In this document: positions 45,275-56,300 of the stretch, piece after piece
How positions within the stretch are numbered: the stretch's first letter is position 1
How the letters are laid out: every line of letters starts with the position of its first letter
Assembly (NCBI GenBank): GCA_963921195.1
Contig: OY992539.1
Span: 161,640,622-161,704,621, forward strand
Direction: 5' to 3'
DNA length: 64,000 nt
From: Pegoplata infirma
Taxonomy: Eukaryota > Arthropoda > Insecta > Diptera > Anthomyiidae
The notes under the pieces: generated by a model
The model's input: only the letters and a program-made list of their open reading frames with translations
Databases searched by the model: none
What the model was told of the DNA's origin: nothing
Translations under genes and position numbers: made by a program

Positions 45275-46068
45275 GTTGAAAAGGTTTATGCAATATTTTT
45301 CACTATGCGGTGTTTTTTATGTTTTATTTTGCGAGAGTAAGAAATTAAACCGGTTTTTGTTTAGTGTTCTTTCCTACGATAGAATAATTAAAGCGCGCAC
45401 AATTTTATAGGTGTTGTTTGTTCAACTGTTAACTGTGTACTCCGAAATAAGTATTTATAAAAGGTTATGGGTTTTTAGTAAAAATTTTTTACAGCAATAT
45501 GTAAATCAAACCTTAAAAGAATTTTCGTTGTTGTTTTTATAGGGTACAAATAATTTCTAGGGCCGATGACTTATGTTTGCTGAGAAAACCTTTGGGGGAA
45601 TTCAAGATATAAAACAAGATTAAATCAAATTTGGACCAATAAAGTACTCTATCGGTGCTTTGTAAATTAAAGACTCATGAGCTATCCATCTCTGATAAAA
45701 CATTTCCGTTAGTTTTTAAATTTTATCATAATACTCATCGAAACATTGGCTGTTTCAAATGATGTGCTAATCGCTCAACATGCAAAATACACTTACACTT
45801 TTTAGCCAAGTTTCTGTGTAAAATACAAACCACCATGTGTTTGTGCCTAAGTTAACCAAGTTTTTGTTCTAAAAAATTATCTAAATTACTCAAAAGCACT
45901 TGATGGGCTGCAAGTGTTTTTTGCGTGTATTAAATTGTGAGAAATTTTTTTTGGGAATTTTTGGGGATGAGAAATTTTAAATTGGGGATGGCATCCAAAA
46001 AAAAAACTGGCGACCCTGATTAAAATCGCAATTAACAAGATTAGAATTCCAATGTAAACGCACTATAA

Positions 46069-47799
46069 GTGACGTGAAAGTCACTAGTAAAACAATATAT
46101 TCAAAATAATAAGCCCAGCTAAAAACGCCGTATATCGTAAATTATTTTTAAAAATTGTAGGGATCAAAACTGATTTTTGAGACATGGTTTGTTTGGCATT
46201 TTTTCTTAAAATTTTATGTAGAATCCAAATATCCTAGACTGAAAAATGACCGTTCTTCCCTATTCAATTGCACCCCCTAAATATGAATTTGGGCCGCTAA
46301 AAAATATACGTCTTCCTTTATTTTTCCTGCTCTACAAAATAAAACCAATTCCATAAAGATCGGCGGGTGACACTAGGAAGACTTCCCTTATAAGATTTAA
46401 AAAAAAACTGGGTTTGCGTCAATTTCTTTGCCATATTTTTCCCGTAAGAGTCCTAATTGCAAGCATTTTCAAATTCGAAAAAATCCGAATTGGGGACGTG
46501 CTAACGTACATATTTATAAATATTTTTGAGTACATATAAATATTTTCACAATGGGACTGAATATAATGTTTTTCACGTTTTTTTTTATAAATACATAAAT
46601 GTTAAAATAAATCAATTTTAAAATGCATATTTTTTTAAATTTTTACTGCATATTTTTTAATTTTTGATACATATTTTAAGCGCTTGAACTTCCTTGCCGA
46701 TGAGTTTTTAATTTTCCAATACATTGGAAATACATTTTTCCAATACGTTTCAGTTACAACTGAACTAAACTGCAATTTCGTTTTTCTAACTCTGAAAAAA
46801 GGTTGTTCAACAACTGATTCTTTGCAATCAAGAACTTTTGCTGGGGTATTAAAAATCAATCCAAATTTGAAGCACTAAAGTTAATATGTCATGCTTATTT
46901 TAATTATTTATATGTATATACTTTACACTTGGTTATCAGGTTTTCGAGTGCCATAAAAAGGATTTTCCAAAATAATGGATCCAATGTTAGCTTCCTTAAG
47001 AAGTGGCTTCGCTATCAAATTTCGACGCCTCCAGAAAAACTAAAAAGAAAATGTTTGAAAATTAGAAAATATGATTCTGGTAGTGTTTTAAAATTTGTGT
47101 TCATATAACTACACCGAAAAAATCTATGCGAAAAATACATGAATCCTTCGGTAAAAAACTTCTCGATAAATATTTTTTAAAAATGGATTGTTGCTGACAT
47201 AGCTTCCAAAAATGAAAGCCTTTTCGAATGAATTCACAAAAAAAAATCTATTTTAAATATACACATTGCATGAATTTCTTGGAAAGCATTCAATTGAATA
47301 GTAAAAATCGATTAAATGTTAATGGAACTTTTTAAAATCGACTGCATTCATTCTTTTTTATAACATTCATTTCTTTTTAATATGACTTTATTCGATTGAA
47401 ATCCATTCGATTTCATTAGCCGCGATTTATAAAAATGTAATGCATTAAATTTTTCAAAGTGGATTGAAAAATAAATCGAATGAGACCAAATGCGAATTCA
47501 TTTATTTCGATAAAATGTGATTAAGGGTACGGGGTGGGGGGGGGGGGGCTTTAAAGTTTCTTGCGGAGCATTTATTCGATACCGTATACTTTAGTAAACT
47601 GTCTCTAAACATAAATATCTTATTTGTGAGAGCACGAAGAGACCTCAGAATTTTTGTGATGACACGAAGTGTCATCCGCTTACGGTAGCGCCGTTTAAAT
47701 TCGATTATAGAGTACAAAAAATATAAATAAAAACCGTTTGATACACTCGCGAAATTTTTTGTCCTTCGTTTTATATTGTTGGGTGCGTTAAAACTATTA
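46069..47799. other. Unassigned sequence
   Basis: No recognisable protein, RNA or terminal repeat. A G-run lies near 47536-47549. The short frames at 46635-46878 show no motif I can name. Confidence 0.4.
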
Positions 47800-47807
47800 C
47801 TTTAAAG

Positions 47808-48101
47808 TAAAGATGCGCGCGTGACACGAATTTTTCGTGATTCACGTGATTCACGCGTGAATCACGCGTGATCGTGAGTGAAATTTATTTTTACTCACGT
47901 GATCGTGAGTGCGCGTGATTTGAAAAAACAGTTTCGTGCGTGAGCGTGCGTGAGTAACTTTTTGAGTAAAAATTTTAGTAACCCACGTGAGCGTTCGTGA
48001 ACGTGAGCAGAAAAAAGAAATTTCGTGCGTAATCGTGCTTGAGCAATATTTTTATTTCGTGAGCGTGCGTGAGTCAAAATTCACTCACGCGCCCATCTCT
48101 A
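47808..48101. mobile_element. hAT-type MITE made of CGTGAGCGTG-like strings
   Basis: The ends TAAAGATGCGCGCGTGA and the complement of TAGAGATGGGCGCGTGA are flanked by CTTTAAAG on both sides (47800-47807, 48102-48109). The whole 294 bp is a chain of 'cgtgagtcacgcgtga' variants in both orientations, a sharp GC island in AT-rich surroundings. Confidence 0.8.
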
Positions 48102-48109
48102 CTTTAAAG

Positions 48110-48294
48110 TAAATATCGCTTAACCAGTATACTTGGGCAATTATTTGGTGTAGGTTCAGTGGATGTGTATCTTTGATACAAATTTTTTTCAATTTTTGAG
48201 ATTTTTTTATTGTAGCTTTTGGTGCAATCTGTAATACTGTGCTACAAATTTTGAGTCATCGCTTTGAGCCTCAATGCCTTCAACGCCATATGAA
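48110..48294. other. Unassigned spacer
   Basis: AT-rich sequence between the hAT MITE and the left arm of the large palindrome. No feature seen. Confidence 0.35.
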
Positions 48295-49289
48295 AGTAGA
48301 CTCTCAAATGGACAAATTCACGAAAGGATTTTCCTAAGTCAGTTCGGATTTCTTTTTTATAGCCCACTGAAGTTTACATTTTTTTATCAAAGGCGTTTGG
48401 AAAACGTTAAAAATGCTATAATAAAAACTCATATGAGCTTCAAAATGTGATTTGATGTCTTCAGTGAAATTGTATGGCGGTTCTTTTATTAGAACATTTT
48501 AACCCTATAACAGCCATTTTAAGGGGTCATTTTAGTCCTTTTTCAAAAGCTTAACGCAGAAGTCTAATAAAACGTCCATTTAGAGGGTTAAAATGTTCTA
48601 CAAATATTTTCCTTATAAAATTTCACTAGGGGTTGTCAAGTGTTCAAAGTTTGTGCCACATGCGAAAATGCTTAAAAAGGGTCAAGTATACACAATCTAG
48701 AGTTTGCAAATAATCGAGATATTTCATAATCGCGATTACGATTAAAAAAATTGCCGTTAATCGCGATTATCGATTAATCGAATTTTTTAAATAATTTGAG
48801 TAGCAGCAAAAATAAATCGAGATTTTGGTATTTTATGTTTTTTTAATATATTATAGCGCATCGAAAAAGCTACCAAAGAGTGCTCTAAACTGCGGCATTG
48901 CCCACAGAAATCATACCTGAATTCAGGTGGTTTGGATGCGTTTTTGGCTCGTGATTCTTTTCCAAAAGCTGCTTCCTGTTTAGCAAACATTTTTCAAAGG
49001 CCTCTTCAATCAATAAACAACGGCCAAGGTTTGGAAAAATTAAATTTTTTCTACAAAATTTCATGTTTGACCTTTTAAATATATTTTAAGAAACAAATTT
49101 ATTGGTTACTTAGATCAGAACTTTAATTTTACGCTCCAAATAATCTGTTCCAGAACGCATCATATTATCCTGCAATCAATTTTACTTAACATTCCAGGAT
49201 CAATGATTTTTGTTTGAAATTGTGCCGAACGCAATCGTTTTTTGAGCAAAGAGCTTTTTTGAAAAAAAAAAAATCTATATATATAATTT

Positions 49290-50970
49290 CCCTATTTGTG
49301 TGTTCCTCTTTTTTTGTCTATCCAGAGCTTTTTGAAGCCCAGTGATGAGCTACAAAGCTGAAAATTGGCATGCATATAGTAAAAGAGAAAAAAGGGGCGT
49401 GGCAAAATTGTGTTTTTTAATATTTTAACTAATTTGAAGACCCCCAATGACCTATGAAGATGAAAATTTACGTTTTTGCTTATTTTAAAGTCCTCTAATG
49501 ACTTAGGAAGCTGAAAATTTCCTAACATATAGTCCTATCGATTAAGCATATCCTGAAGTAGTCGAATTTAAAATTTTTGGACTGTGTGCGTAGAATTGAA
49601 AGGAAAATGGGGAGTGACAAAATTGGGACTTTTAACATTTTAACTTCTTTTGAAGCCCCCAAAGGAAGCGGAAAATGCAAAGCGTATAGTCCAAACGATG
49701 TAGTATATCCTGAAGTAATCGGATTTAAGATTTCTCGACTGTAGATGGAGAATTAAAAGATAAAAAAGCGTGAAAAAATGGGTTTTTTTAATATTTTAAC
49801 TAATTTAAAGACCCCCAATGACTTAGGAAGATGAAAATTGGCACGTATGTAGTAGATTTCATGGGGAAGATCAACACGAACCTGGAATTTTGATGGGTAT
49901 GGGTGGAGAATAAGAATGGCAAAGGGGCGTGGTAACTTTATTTCCATCTATTTTCTGTGCATATAATCTTTTTTTTTTTGGTGGTTTCTCTTATTTTTTG
50001 TGTATCCAGCGCCTTTTGGATCTCATTGATAAGCTTAAAAGCTTAAAATTGGCATGTATATAGTTAAACACCAGGGACAGATTCTTACGAACCCGGATTT
50101 TTTACCTGTGGGCGGCGAATTACGAGAAAAAGGGGACTTGGAAAAATTTGTTTTTTTTTTTAACATTTTAGAGTATTTTTGTTATTGAATTAGGAGGCTG
50201 AAAATCCCTAACAGTTCTAACTATGAAGCATATTCTAAAGTAGTCCGATTTAACATATTTGGAATGTAGACGGAGAGTTGAGAGGAAAAAGGGGCAAGGC
50301 AATGTTTTATTTTTTTTAATTTAACTAACTTTAAAGCCCTAATGACCTACGCAGCCGAAAATAGGCAAGCATATTGTCCTGACAATGGAGCATATTCTAA
50401 AGTAGTCAGACTTAAAATTTTTGGACTGTCAACGGAGAATTAAGAGGGAAAAAGGGCCGTGGATACGAGTATATTTCTAACGATGGAGCTCATCCTAAAG
50501 TAGTCAGATTTAAAAAAATTGGAATATGGACGGAGAATTAAGAGAAGAAATGGGCATGGAAAAATTATGTTTTTACATCTTACCTAATTTTAAAGTCACC
50601 TAATGACCTTGAAAGATGAAAATTGTGACGCATATGGTACGGACTATGGCAAAGATAACTCTGACCTGGATATCCAGTGAAAGGGCGGAGATACAAAAAA
50701 TCCGTTGTGAATTTTGTTCAGTTTATATATATAATCTGTAACGTAACCGGATTTTCGGCCTCTAAGACATGGGGAGACGGTGAAATTGGTGGAAGACGGT
50801 GAAATTTAGTTTTTAAACATTTAAACTATTTCTGAAATCCCTATTGACTAAGGAAGCTGAAAAATGTAAAGCATAAAGTATTGACAATGGATCATATCCT
50901 TATGATGTCAACTGTGTACGGTGAATTAAGTATAAGGAAAAATGTATGTGAAAAAAAAAACATTTTATCT
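49290..50970 (+). repeat. Degenerate tandem array, ~160-215 bp units
   Basis: Units repeat 'aaaaaggggcgtggcaaaat', 'taacatttta', 'aatgacctaggaagctgaaa', 'atcctgaagtagtcggattt' and 'ttggactgt.gacggagaat'. At least seven units are recognisable. The layout recalls the dispersed modular repeat but the sequence differs apart from the ggggcgtggc core. Confidence 0.7.
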
Positions 50971-51158
50971 AATTTTAAAACCCTTCATGACTAAGGGCGG
51001 ATTACTCAATGAAAAGTTAGCTGCTACCTGCCGATTTAACGGAGCCTTAGTCAAAATTTGTATGAAAAAGTTAAATTTAACGGAGAGTTATTTTTTAACG
51101 GAGCATTGAGTAATCCAGCCTTTTATACTCATAAAATTGTATTCCAGTTTGGGAAATA

Positions 51159-51714
51159 CACTCAAAAAATTATGTTAGTAAAATCAACTGAAAATGTCAG
51201 TTAAAATAACTACTTTGTAAGTTGTTTTGGGGTCAACTACTTTTTCAGTTAAATCAACTAACAATGTTAGTTATTTTAACTAACAAAAAACAACTGACTT
51301 ATGTAGTAAAAACTACTAACATTTGTAGTAAAAACAACTAAAATGTAGTAAAAATAAAATAATCAATAAATATTTTTTTTTTTTTTTTTAATTTTTCAGA
51401 AAAAAATTCGAAGACCAAATTTTTTTTTTTTTTTAAAAAAGTTGTGAAAAATAAAAAAACGAAAATTTATTTTTTGGAAAAAAATCTTTGAAAATTTTTC
51501 AGAGATAAAAACAATAAAATTAACTACTTTAAATAACTGTTACTACATCACAGTACATTTTGTTAGTTATTCAAAAAAACTACTTAAAATAACTAACAGA
51601 AATAGTTGTTTGATATTTTTCATACAAAACAACTGACTTTGTAGTTGAAAACAACTAACTACTGTAAAATATACAAACAACTAACATGTAGTAACTTACA
51701 TAATTTTCTGAGTG
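51159..51714. mobile_element. MITE with CACTCA(A/G)AAAAT ends, TA target
   Basis: CACTCAAAAAATTATGT at the left and the complement of CACTCAGAAAATTATGT at the right, with TA on both sides (51157-51158, 51715-51716). The interior has 'aactaacaaaaaacaactga' strings in both orientations. It is related in its terminal CACTCAAAA to the MITE at 14410-15094. Confidence 0.72.
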
Positions 51715-52893
51715 TATATTGATATAACTCAATCTAGCAATATTAAATTTTTGAAGCACAAACATATTTTTTTTATAAAGTTTGGTAAAAAATTAGAATT
51801 ATTGAGAAAGGTGATTTGGTGTTCCGCCTGGCAGGGACAGGCTATTCGACTAGTAATAAAAAATTTTACATAGAAATTTTGTAGCGATTACCGTAGAATA
51901 TATTGAGGAATTTATTGCTAAAGGAATCAGTTCCAAAAAAAAATTGAAACTGATTAAAATTCGTTATAAAAACAGTGCATTTCACAGAAAATTAATAATC
52001 GTAATCGCATGATTTTTTTGTCGATTACGATTACGATTAATTGGTGCGATTAATCGCGATTACGATTACGATTTTATTCGTTTTGCAAACTCTAACACAA
52101 TCAATGTTTGTTTTTTTTTCTAAAGCAGTGTTAAAAAACATCGACAAAAAACCGTGCAAATATACTTTTGAGCTAAAAATTATGTTCTGACGTGTTTTAT
52201 AAAATTTTATGATGATTCTTTTCTTTGACCAAATTAATACTCTAGCTCCCGTTTTAAGGTGTCCTTTTTGTCCTTTTTTAAAAGAAATACAAAAAAGTCT
52301 TTTAAAAATGGCAGTTAGAGGGTTAAAATATTCTACAAATATTTTCTGCATCAAACTTTACTAGGGGTCGTCAAAGCCAAAAAAGACATTTGCACTATGT
52401 AAAATGCTAAAAAAAAGTATGTGCAAAAACTGTATGTGCAAATTTAACAACTTTACTTTTTTTTAGCATTTTACATAGTCCAAATGTATTTTTTGGCTTT
52501 GAAGATCCCTAGTAAAATTTGATGCAGAAAATATTTGCAGAACATTTTAACCCTCTAACAGTCTTTTTTAGACTTTTTTGTATTTCTTTTGAAAAAGGAC
52601 AAAAATGACCCAGTAAAACGGGAGCTAGAGGGTTAATTTGGTCAAAGATAATAATAATCATAAAATTTTATAAAACACATCAGAACATAATTTTTAGCTC
52701 GGAAGTATATTTGCACTGTTTTTTTGTCGATATATTTTAACACTGCTTTGGTAAAAAAAAATAACAAACATTAATTATTTATACTTAACCCTTTTTAAGC
52801 ATTTTGCGCATGTGGCACAAACTTTGAACATTTGACAACCTTTAGTGAAATTTTATGAGGAAAATATTTGTAGAACATTTTAACCCTCTAAAT

Positions 52894-53220
52894 CAATGGT
52901 TCCCAACCTTTTTTGCGCCACGCCCCACTTTCAAGCTAAAAAAACAACAATGTCCCCCCTACACTCAAGAAAAATTTGTAAATTTTTCTAATTTGTTTTA
53001 AAAATTCATAATTTACTTGTGGCTAAGCAAACTTTTTGTTAAAATCATCGTTTAACAAAGTTTTAAGAAAAAAGTGTCAACAATCAACTAAATAATTTAA
53101 CTAAAATAATATTTTTTTTAGTTTATTTAACAAAAAAAAATTTAAGAATTTGTTCGTTGCCCCCCTGAAGCATTCAAATTGCCCCCCAGTGGGGCGAGAA
53201 TCGAAGGTTGGGAACCATTG
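52894..53220. mobile_element. hAT-type MITE (CAATGGTTCCCAACCTT ends)
   Basis: CAATGGTTCCCAACCTT at the left is exactly mirrored at the right apart from the junction base. The perfect 8-bp duplication is CTCTAAAT (52886-52893, 53221-53228). The corresponding place in the opposite palindrome arm (near 48575-48590) reads 'gtccatttagagggtt' with no insertion. Confidence 0.88.
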
Positions 53221-53392
53221 CTCTAAATGGACGTTTTATTAGACTTCTGTGTTTATATTTTCAAAAAGGACTAAAATGACCCCTTAAAATGGCAGTTACA
53301 GGGTTAAACTGTTCTAAGAAAAGAACCGCCCTACAATTTCACTGAAGACATCAAATCATATTTTGAAGCTCAGATGAGTTTTTATTATAGTA

Positions 53393-56300
53393 CTAGCTGT
53401 TTTGCGCCCGGCGTTGCCCGGGTAAAAAAAATATTATACAATGAATTATTTTTTTTATTAGCGAGTTTATCTACTGCTTCATGACTTTTCACTGGTGAAC
53501 ATTTTTTTCATTTCGCTTAGAGCCGGGTTTGGAACAGTTGCCTTTTAGGGTCAATATTAACACAACAAAATATTGGACTTGTGGGGAACGTTTTTTGGGT
53601 TCCTGTATTTACTTGAAAATCGGGAAGCTCCGAACAAAGTGAAAAAATGTTTAATTTTTTACTGAAAATATATTTAAATATTAGGACATTAAGCCGATGA
53701 TCTTTTTATTTATGTTTTGTTTTTGTCTAACGCATTGTATTTTTTTTTTTACGTTAAAACGTAGAGAAATTCTGTTTCGAATAAAATTTAGTACTGGTGA
53801 AAATTTTAGTAACATCGGGTTCGCGTTTCAGTTTGATTACGGAACAGGCAGAAAAAACTTTCAGTACATTGCAAAAGGTGTGGAAATTTGCATCTCTTTG
53901 TACAATCGCCCGTTGATACAGACTAAAGTTCCCGCCTCGTTTAGTACTATATGTCGAGAAAGTTTTGTTCAAATTGGTTTAGTCGTTGACCTGTAATTAA
54001 GAAACATGCAGAAAAAACTTTCAGTATAGTAAAAAGGCGCGAATCAATTAATGCCACTTTGTCCAAACGCACTCTATTTTAATCTATAGTTCCCGCCTTG
54101 GTTAGTGCTATCTGTGGTAAAAGTTTCATTTAAATCGGTTCTGCCGTTTATGATAGATTGAGGAACAGGCAGAACTAGCGTTCAATAAAAGAAAAAGGGT
54201 CGTGCTATTTTACGCCCTTTTGACGGAGTGGAATTTTTCGCCCCTTTGCCCAAATGCGCTTTATTATAATCTATAGTTAGCGCCATGTTTAGTAATATCT
54301 GTAGTAAAAATTTTATTAAAATCGGTTCAGCCGTTTATGCGTGATTACGGAACAGGCAGAAATTACTGTCAATGTATCACAAAGGGCGTGGCATTTTACG
54401 ACCCTTTTTTCGATCGCCCTTTATTTTGGCGCATAGTTTTTGCCTCGATAAATACTGTCTGAGGTGAAAATTTCTGAAATTCCGTTCAGCTGTTTAAGCG
54501 TGATTGCGGAAAAGGCAGAAATAACTTTCAATGTAATACAAAGGGCCGTGGCATTTTACGACCCTTTCTTCGATCGTCCTCTATTTTAGCTCATAGTTTC
54601 GGCCTCGGATAGTACTATTTGTGGTAAAAATTTCATTAAAATAGGTTCAACCGTTTATGCGTTATAACCGAAAAGGCAGAATAACGTTCCACAAAATGAA
54701 AAGGGGCGTGTCATTTTACGCTCCTCTGTCCGATCGCTCTTTTTGATAGCCTATAGTTCCCGCCTCGGTTAGTACTATCTGTGGTGAAAATTTCATGAAA
54801 ATCGGTTCAGCCGTTCTCCCCTGATTGCGGAACCGACAGACGGACAGACAGACAGACAAACCAACACTCAGATTTATAATAACAACTAACTGTTTTTCGC
54901 CCGGCGTTGTCCGGGTAGAAAAAATATTATTCAATGAATGAGTTTTTTATTACTCAGTTTGTCTACCGCTTTATGACTCTTCATAAACCTATTCATAAGG
55001 GTAGAGCGATTTTTTTTTTCGATTTCGCTTAGCGTCGGGGTTTGGAGCAGTTAGGGTAACAACAAAATATTCGACTTGTGGGGAACTTTTTTTGGGTTCC
55101 TGTTTTGACTTGAAAATATGGAAGCTTCTAACAAAGTGAAAAAAATATTTTAGATTTCTTACTTAAAATATTATTTAACATTAGGACATTACAGAAAAAT
55201 CGTTTTATGGTAAACGAAAACCGTTGTTGAGCTGTAAAAAATGTTTAATCTTATTTTTTTCAACTAAATATTTTTAATTAGGGTTTACTAAAAAAGACGT
55301 GGCACATTACACCCCCTTTTCCGGTCGCCCGTTAATAAAGACTATAGTTCCCGCCTCGGTTATTATTTTCTTTGGTAATAATTTTATGAAAATTGGTTCA
55401 ATCGTTTTCCCCTGATTGCGGAACAGACATATGTATGTGGTGAACGTTTTATTAAAATCGGTTTAGTCGTTTAAGCATGATTACAGAACATGTAGAAAAA
55501 AATTTCAGTATAGTACAAGGGAGCGTGTCAATATAGGCCCCTTTGTCCAAACGCGATCTCATAGTTTTCGCCTCGGTTAATACTATCTGTGCTGAACATG
55601 GGTTTAGCCGTTTAAGCGTGATTGCGGAAAAGGCAGAAATAACGTTCATTAAAATACAAAGGGGAGTGGCATTTCCCGCCCCATTGTCCAAAAGTGGTCG
55701 ATTATGGCCATAGTTTCTGCCTCGATCAGCACTATCTGTGGTAAAAATTTCATTAAAATCGGTTCAGCCGCCTCCTGTAGTGTATCATAGTTTTCGCCTC
55801 GGTTAATACTACCTGTGGTAAAATTTTCATTACAATCGGTTCAGCCGTTTTTGCGTTATAACGGAATAGGCAGAAAAAAGTTCCATAAAATAAAAAGGGC
55901 GTGGCATTTTACGCCCCTTTGTCTGATCGCTCGCTCTTATGGCCTATAGTTCCCGCTTTGGTTAGTACAGGTGAAAATTTCATCAAAATCGGTTCAGCCG
56001 TTTAAGCGTGATTGCGAAAAGGCAGAAAAAAACTTTTAAGGGGCGTGGCATTTTACGCCTCGGTCAGTACTACCTGTGGTAAAAATTTCATTAAAATCGG
56101 TTCAGCCGTTTATGCGTTATTAAGGAAAACGCAACACAACTTTGCATAAAATAAAAAGCGGCGTGGCATTTTACGCCCCTTTGTCCGATCGTTCTCTCCC
56201 TCGGTTAGTACTATATGTAGTGAAAATTTCATCAAAATCGGTTCAGCCGTTTTCCCCTGATTGCGGAACACACAAACAGACAGACAGATAAACCAACACT

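Larger units (their letters stand above)
40037..45440 (-). mobile_element. I-clade LINE, full length
   Basis: 5.4 kb on the minus strand with a 15-bp target duplication, TCCGAAATAAGTATT, at 40022-40036 and 45441-45455. The 3' end is a TAA-type repeat (seen as 'attattattattatt' on the plus strand at about 40034-40050), as in Drosophila I elements. ORF1 carries zinc knuckles and ORF2 carries endonuclease, RT and RNase H. A clean junction at both ends shows no 5' truncation. The 5' leader is about 165 bp. Confidence 0.9.
38231..46018. mobile_element. hAT-like element hosting a DINE copy and a LINE
   Basis: CAGTGTTGCCAGTTT at the left, complement of CAGGGTCGCCAGTTT at the right, with perfect 8-bp duplication ATTAAAAT (38223-38230, 46019-46026). 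Subterminal runs of 'ttggggatgaaa' type occur at both ends. Own sequence is 38231-38895, 39724-40021 and 45456-46018; the rest is a DINE-like copy and an I-clade LINE. Confidence 0.82.
31901..46065. mobile_element. MITE shell carrying a nest of later elements
   Basis: The ends are inverted: TAGTGCATTTACACTGG... at 31901 and the complement of TAGTGCGTTTACATTGG at 46065, with TAA on both sides (31898-31900, 46066-46068), as for PIF/Harbinger-type insertions. Its own sequence is only 31901-32189, 36706-36808, 38204-38230 and 46027-46065, about 0.46 kb. The remainder is three hAT-like insertions and what they contain. Confidence 0.75.
48698..52094. mobile_element. hAT-like element with CGATTA-rich ends
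   Basis: TAGAGTTTGCAAA at the left and its complement at the right, with perfect 8-bp duplication ACACAATC (48690-48697, 52095-52102). Both ends hold dense 'taatcgcgattacgattaat' strings, likely transposase-binding repeats. No transposase is recognisable in 3.4 kb; much of the interior is a minisatellite (49290-50970) and a MITE (51159-51714). Confidence 0.85.

Noticed and set aside
46635..46878. Overlapping frames on both strands (64-74 codons)
   Set aside because: No recognisable domain and no sign of conservation that could be judged from one sequence.
47530..47550. G-run as a possible quadruplex regulator
   Set aside because: A single uninterrupted G-run in otherwise featureless DNA; no spaced G-tracts.
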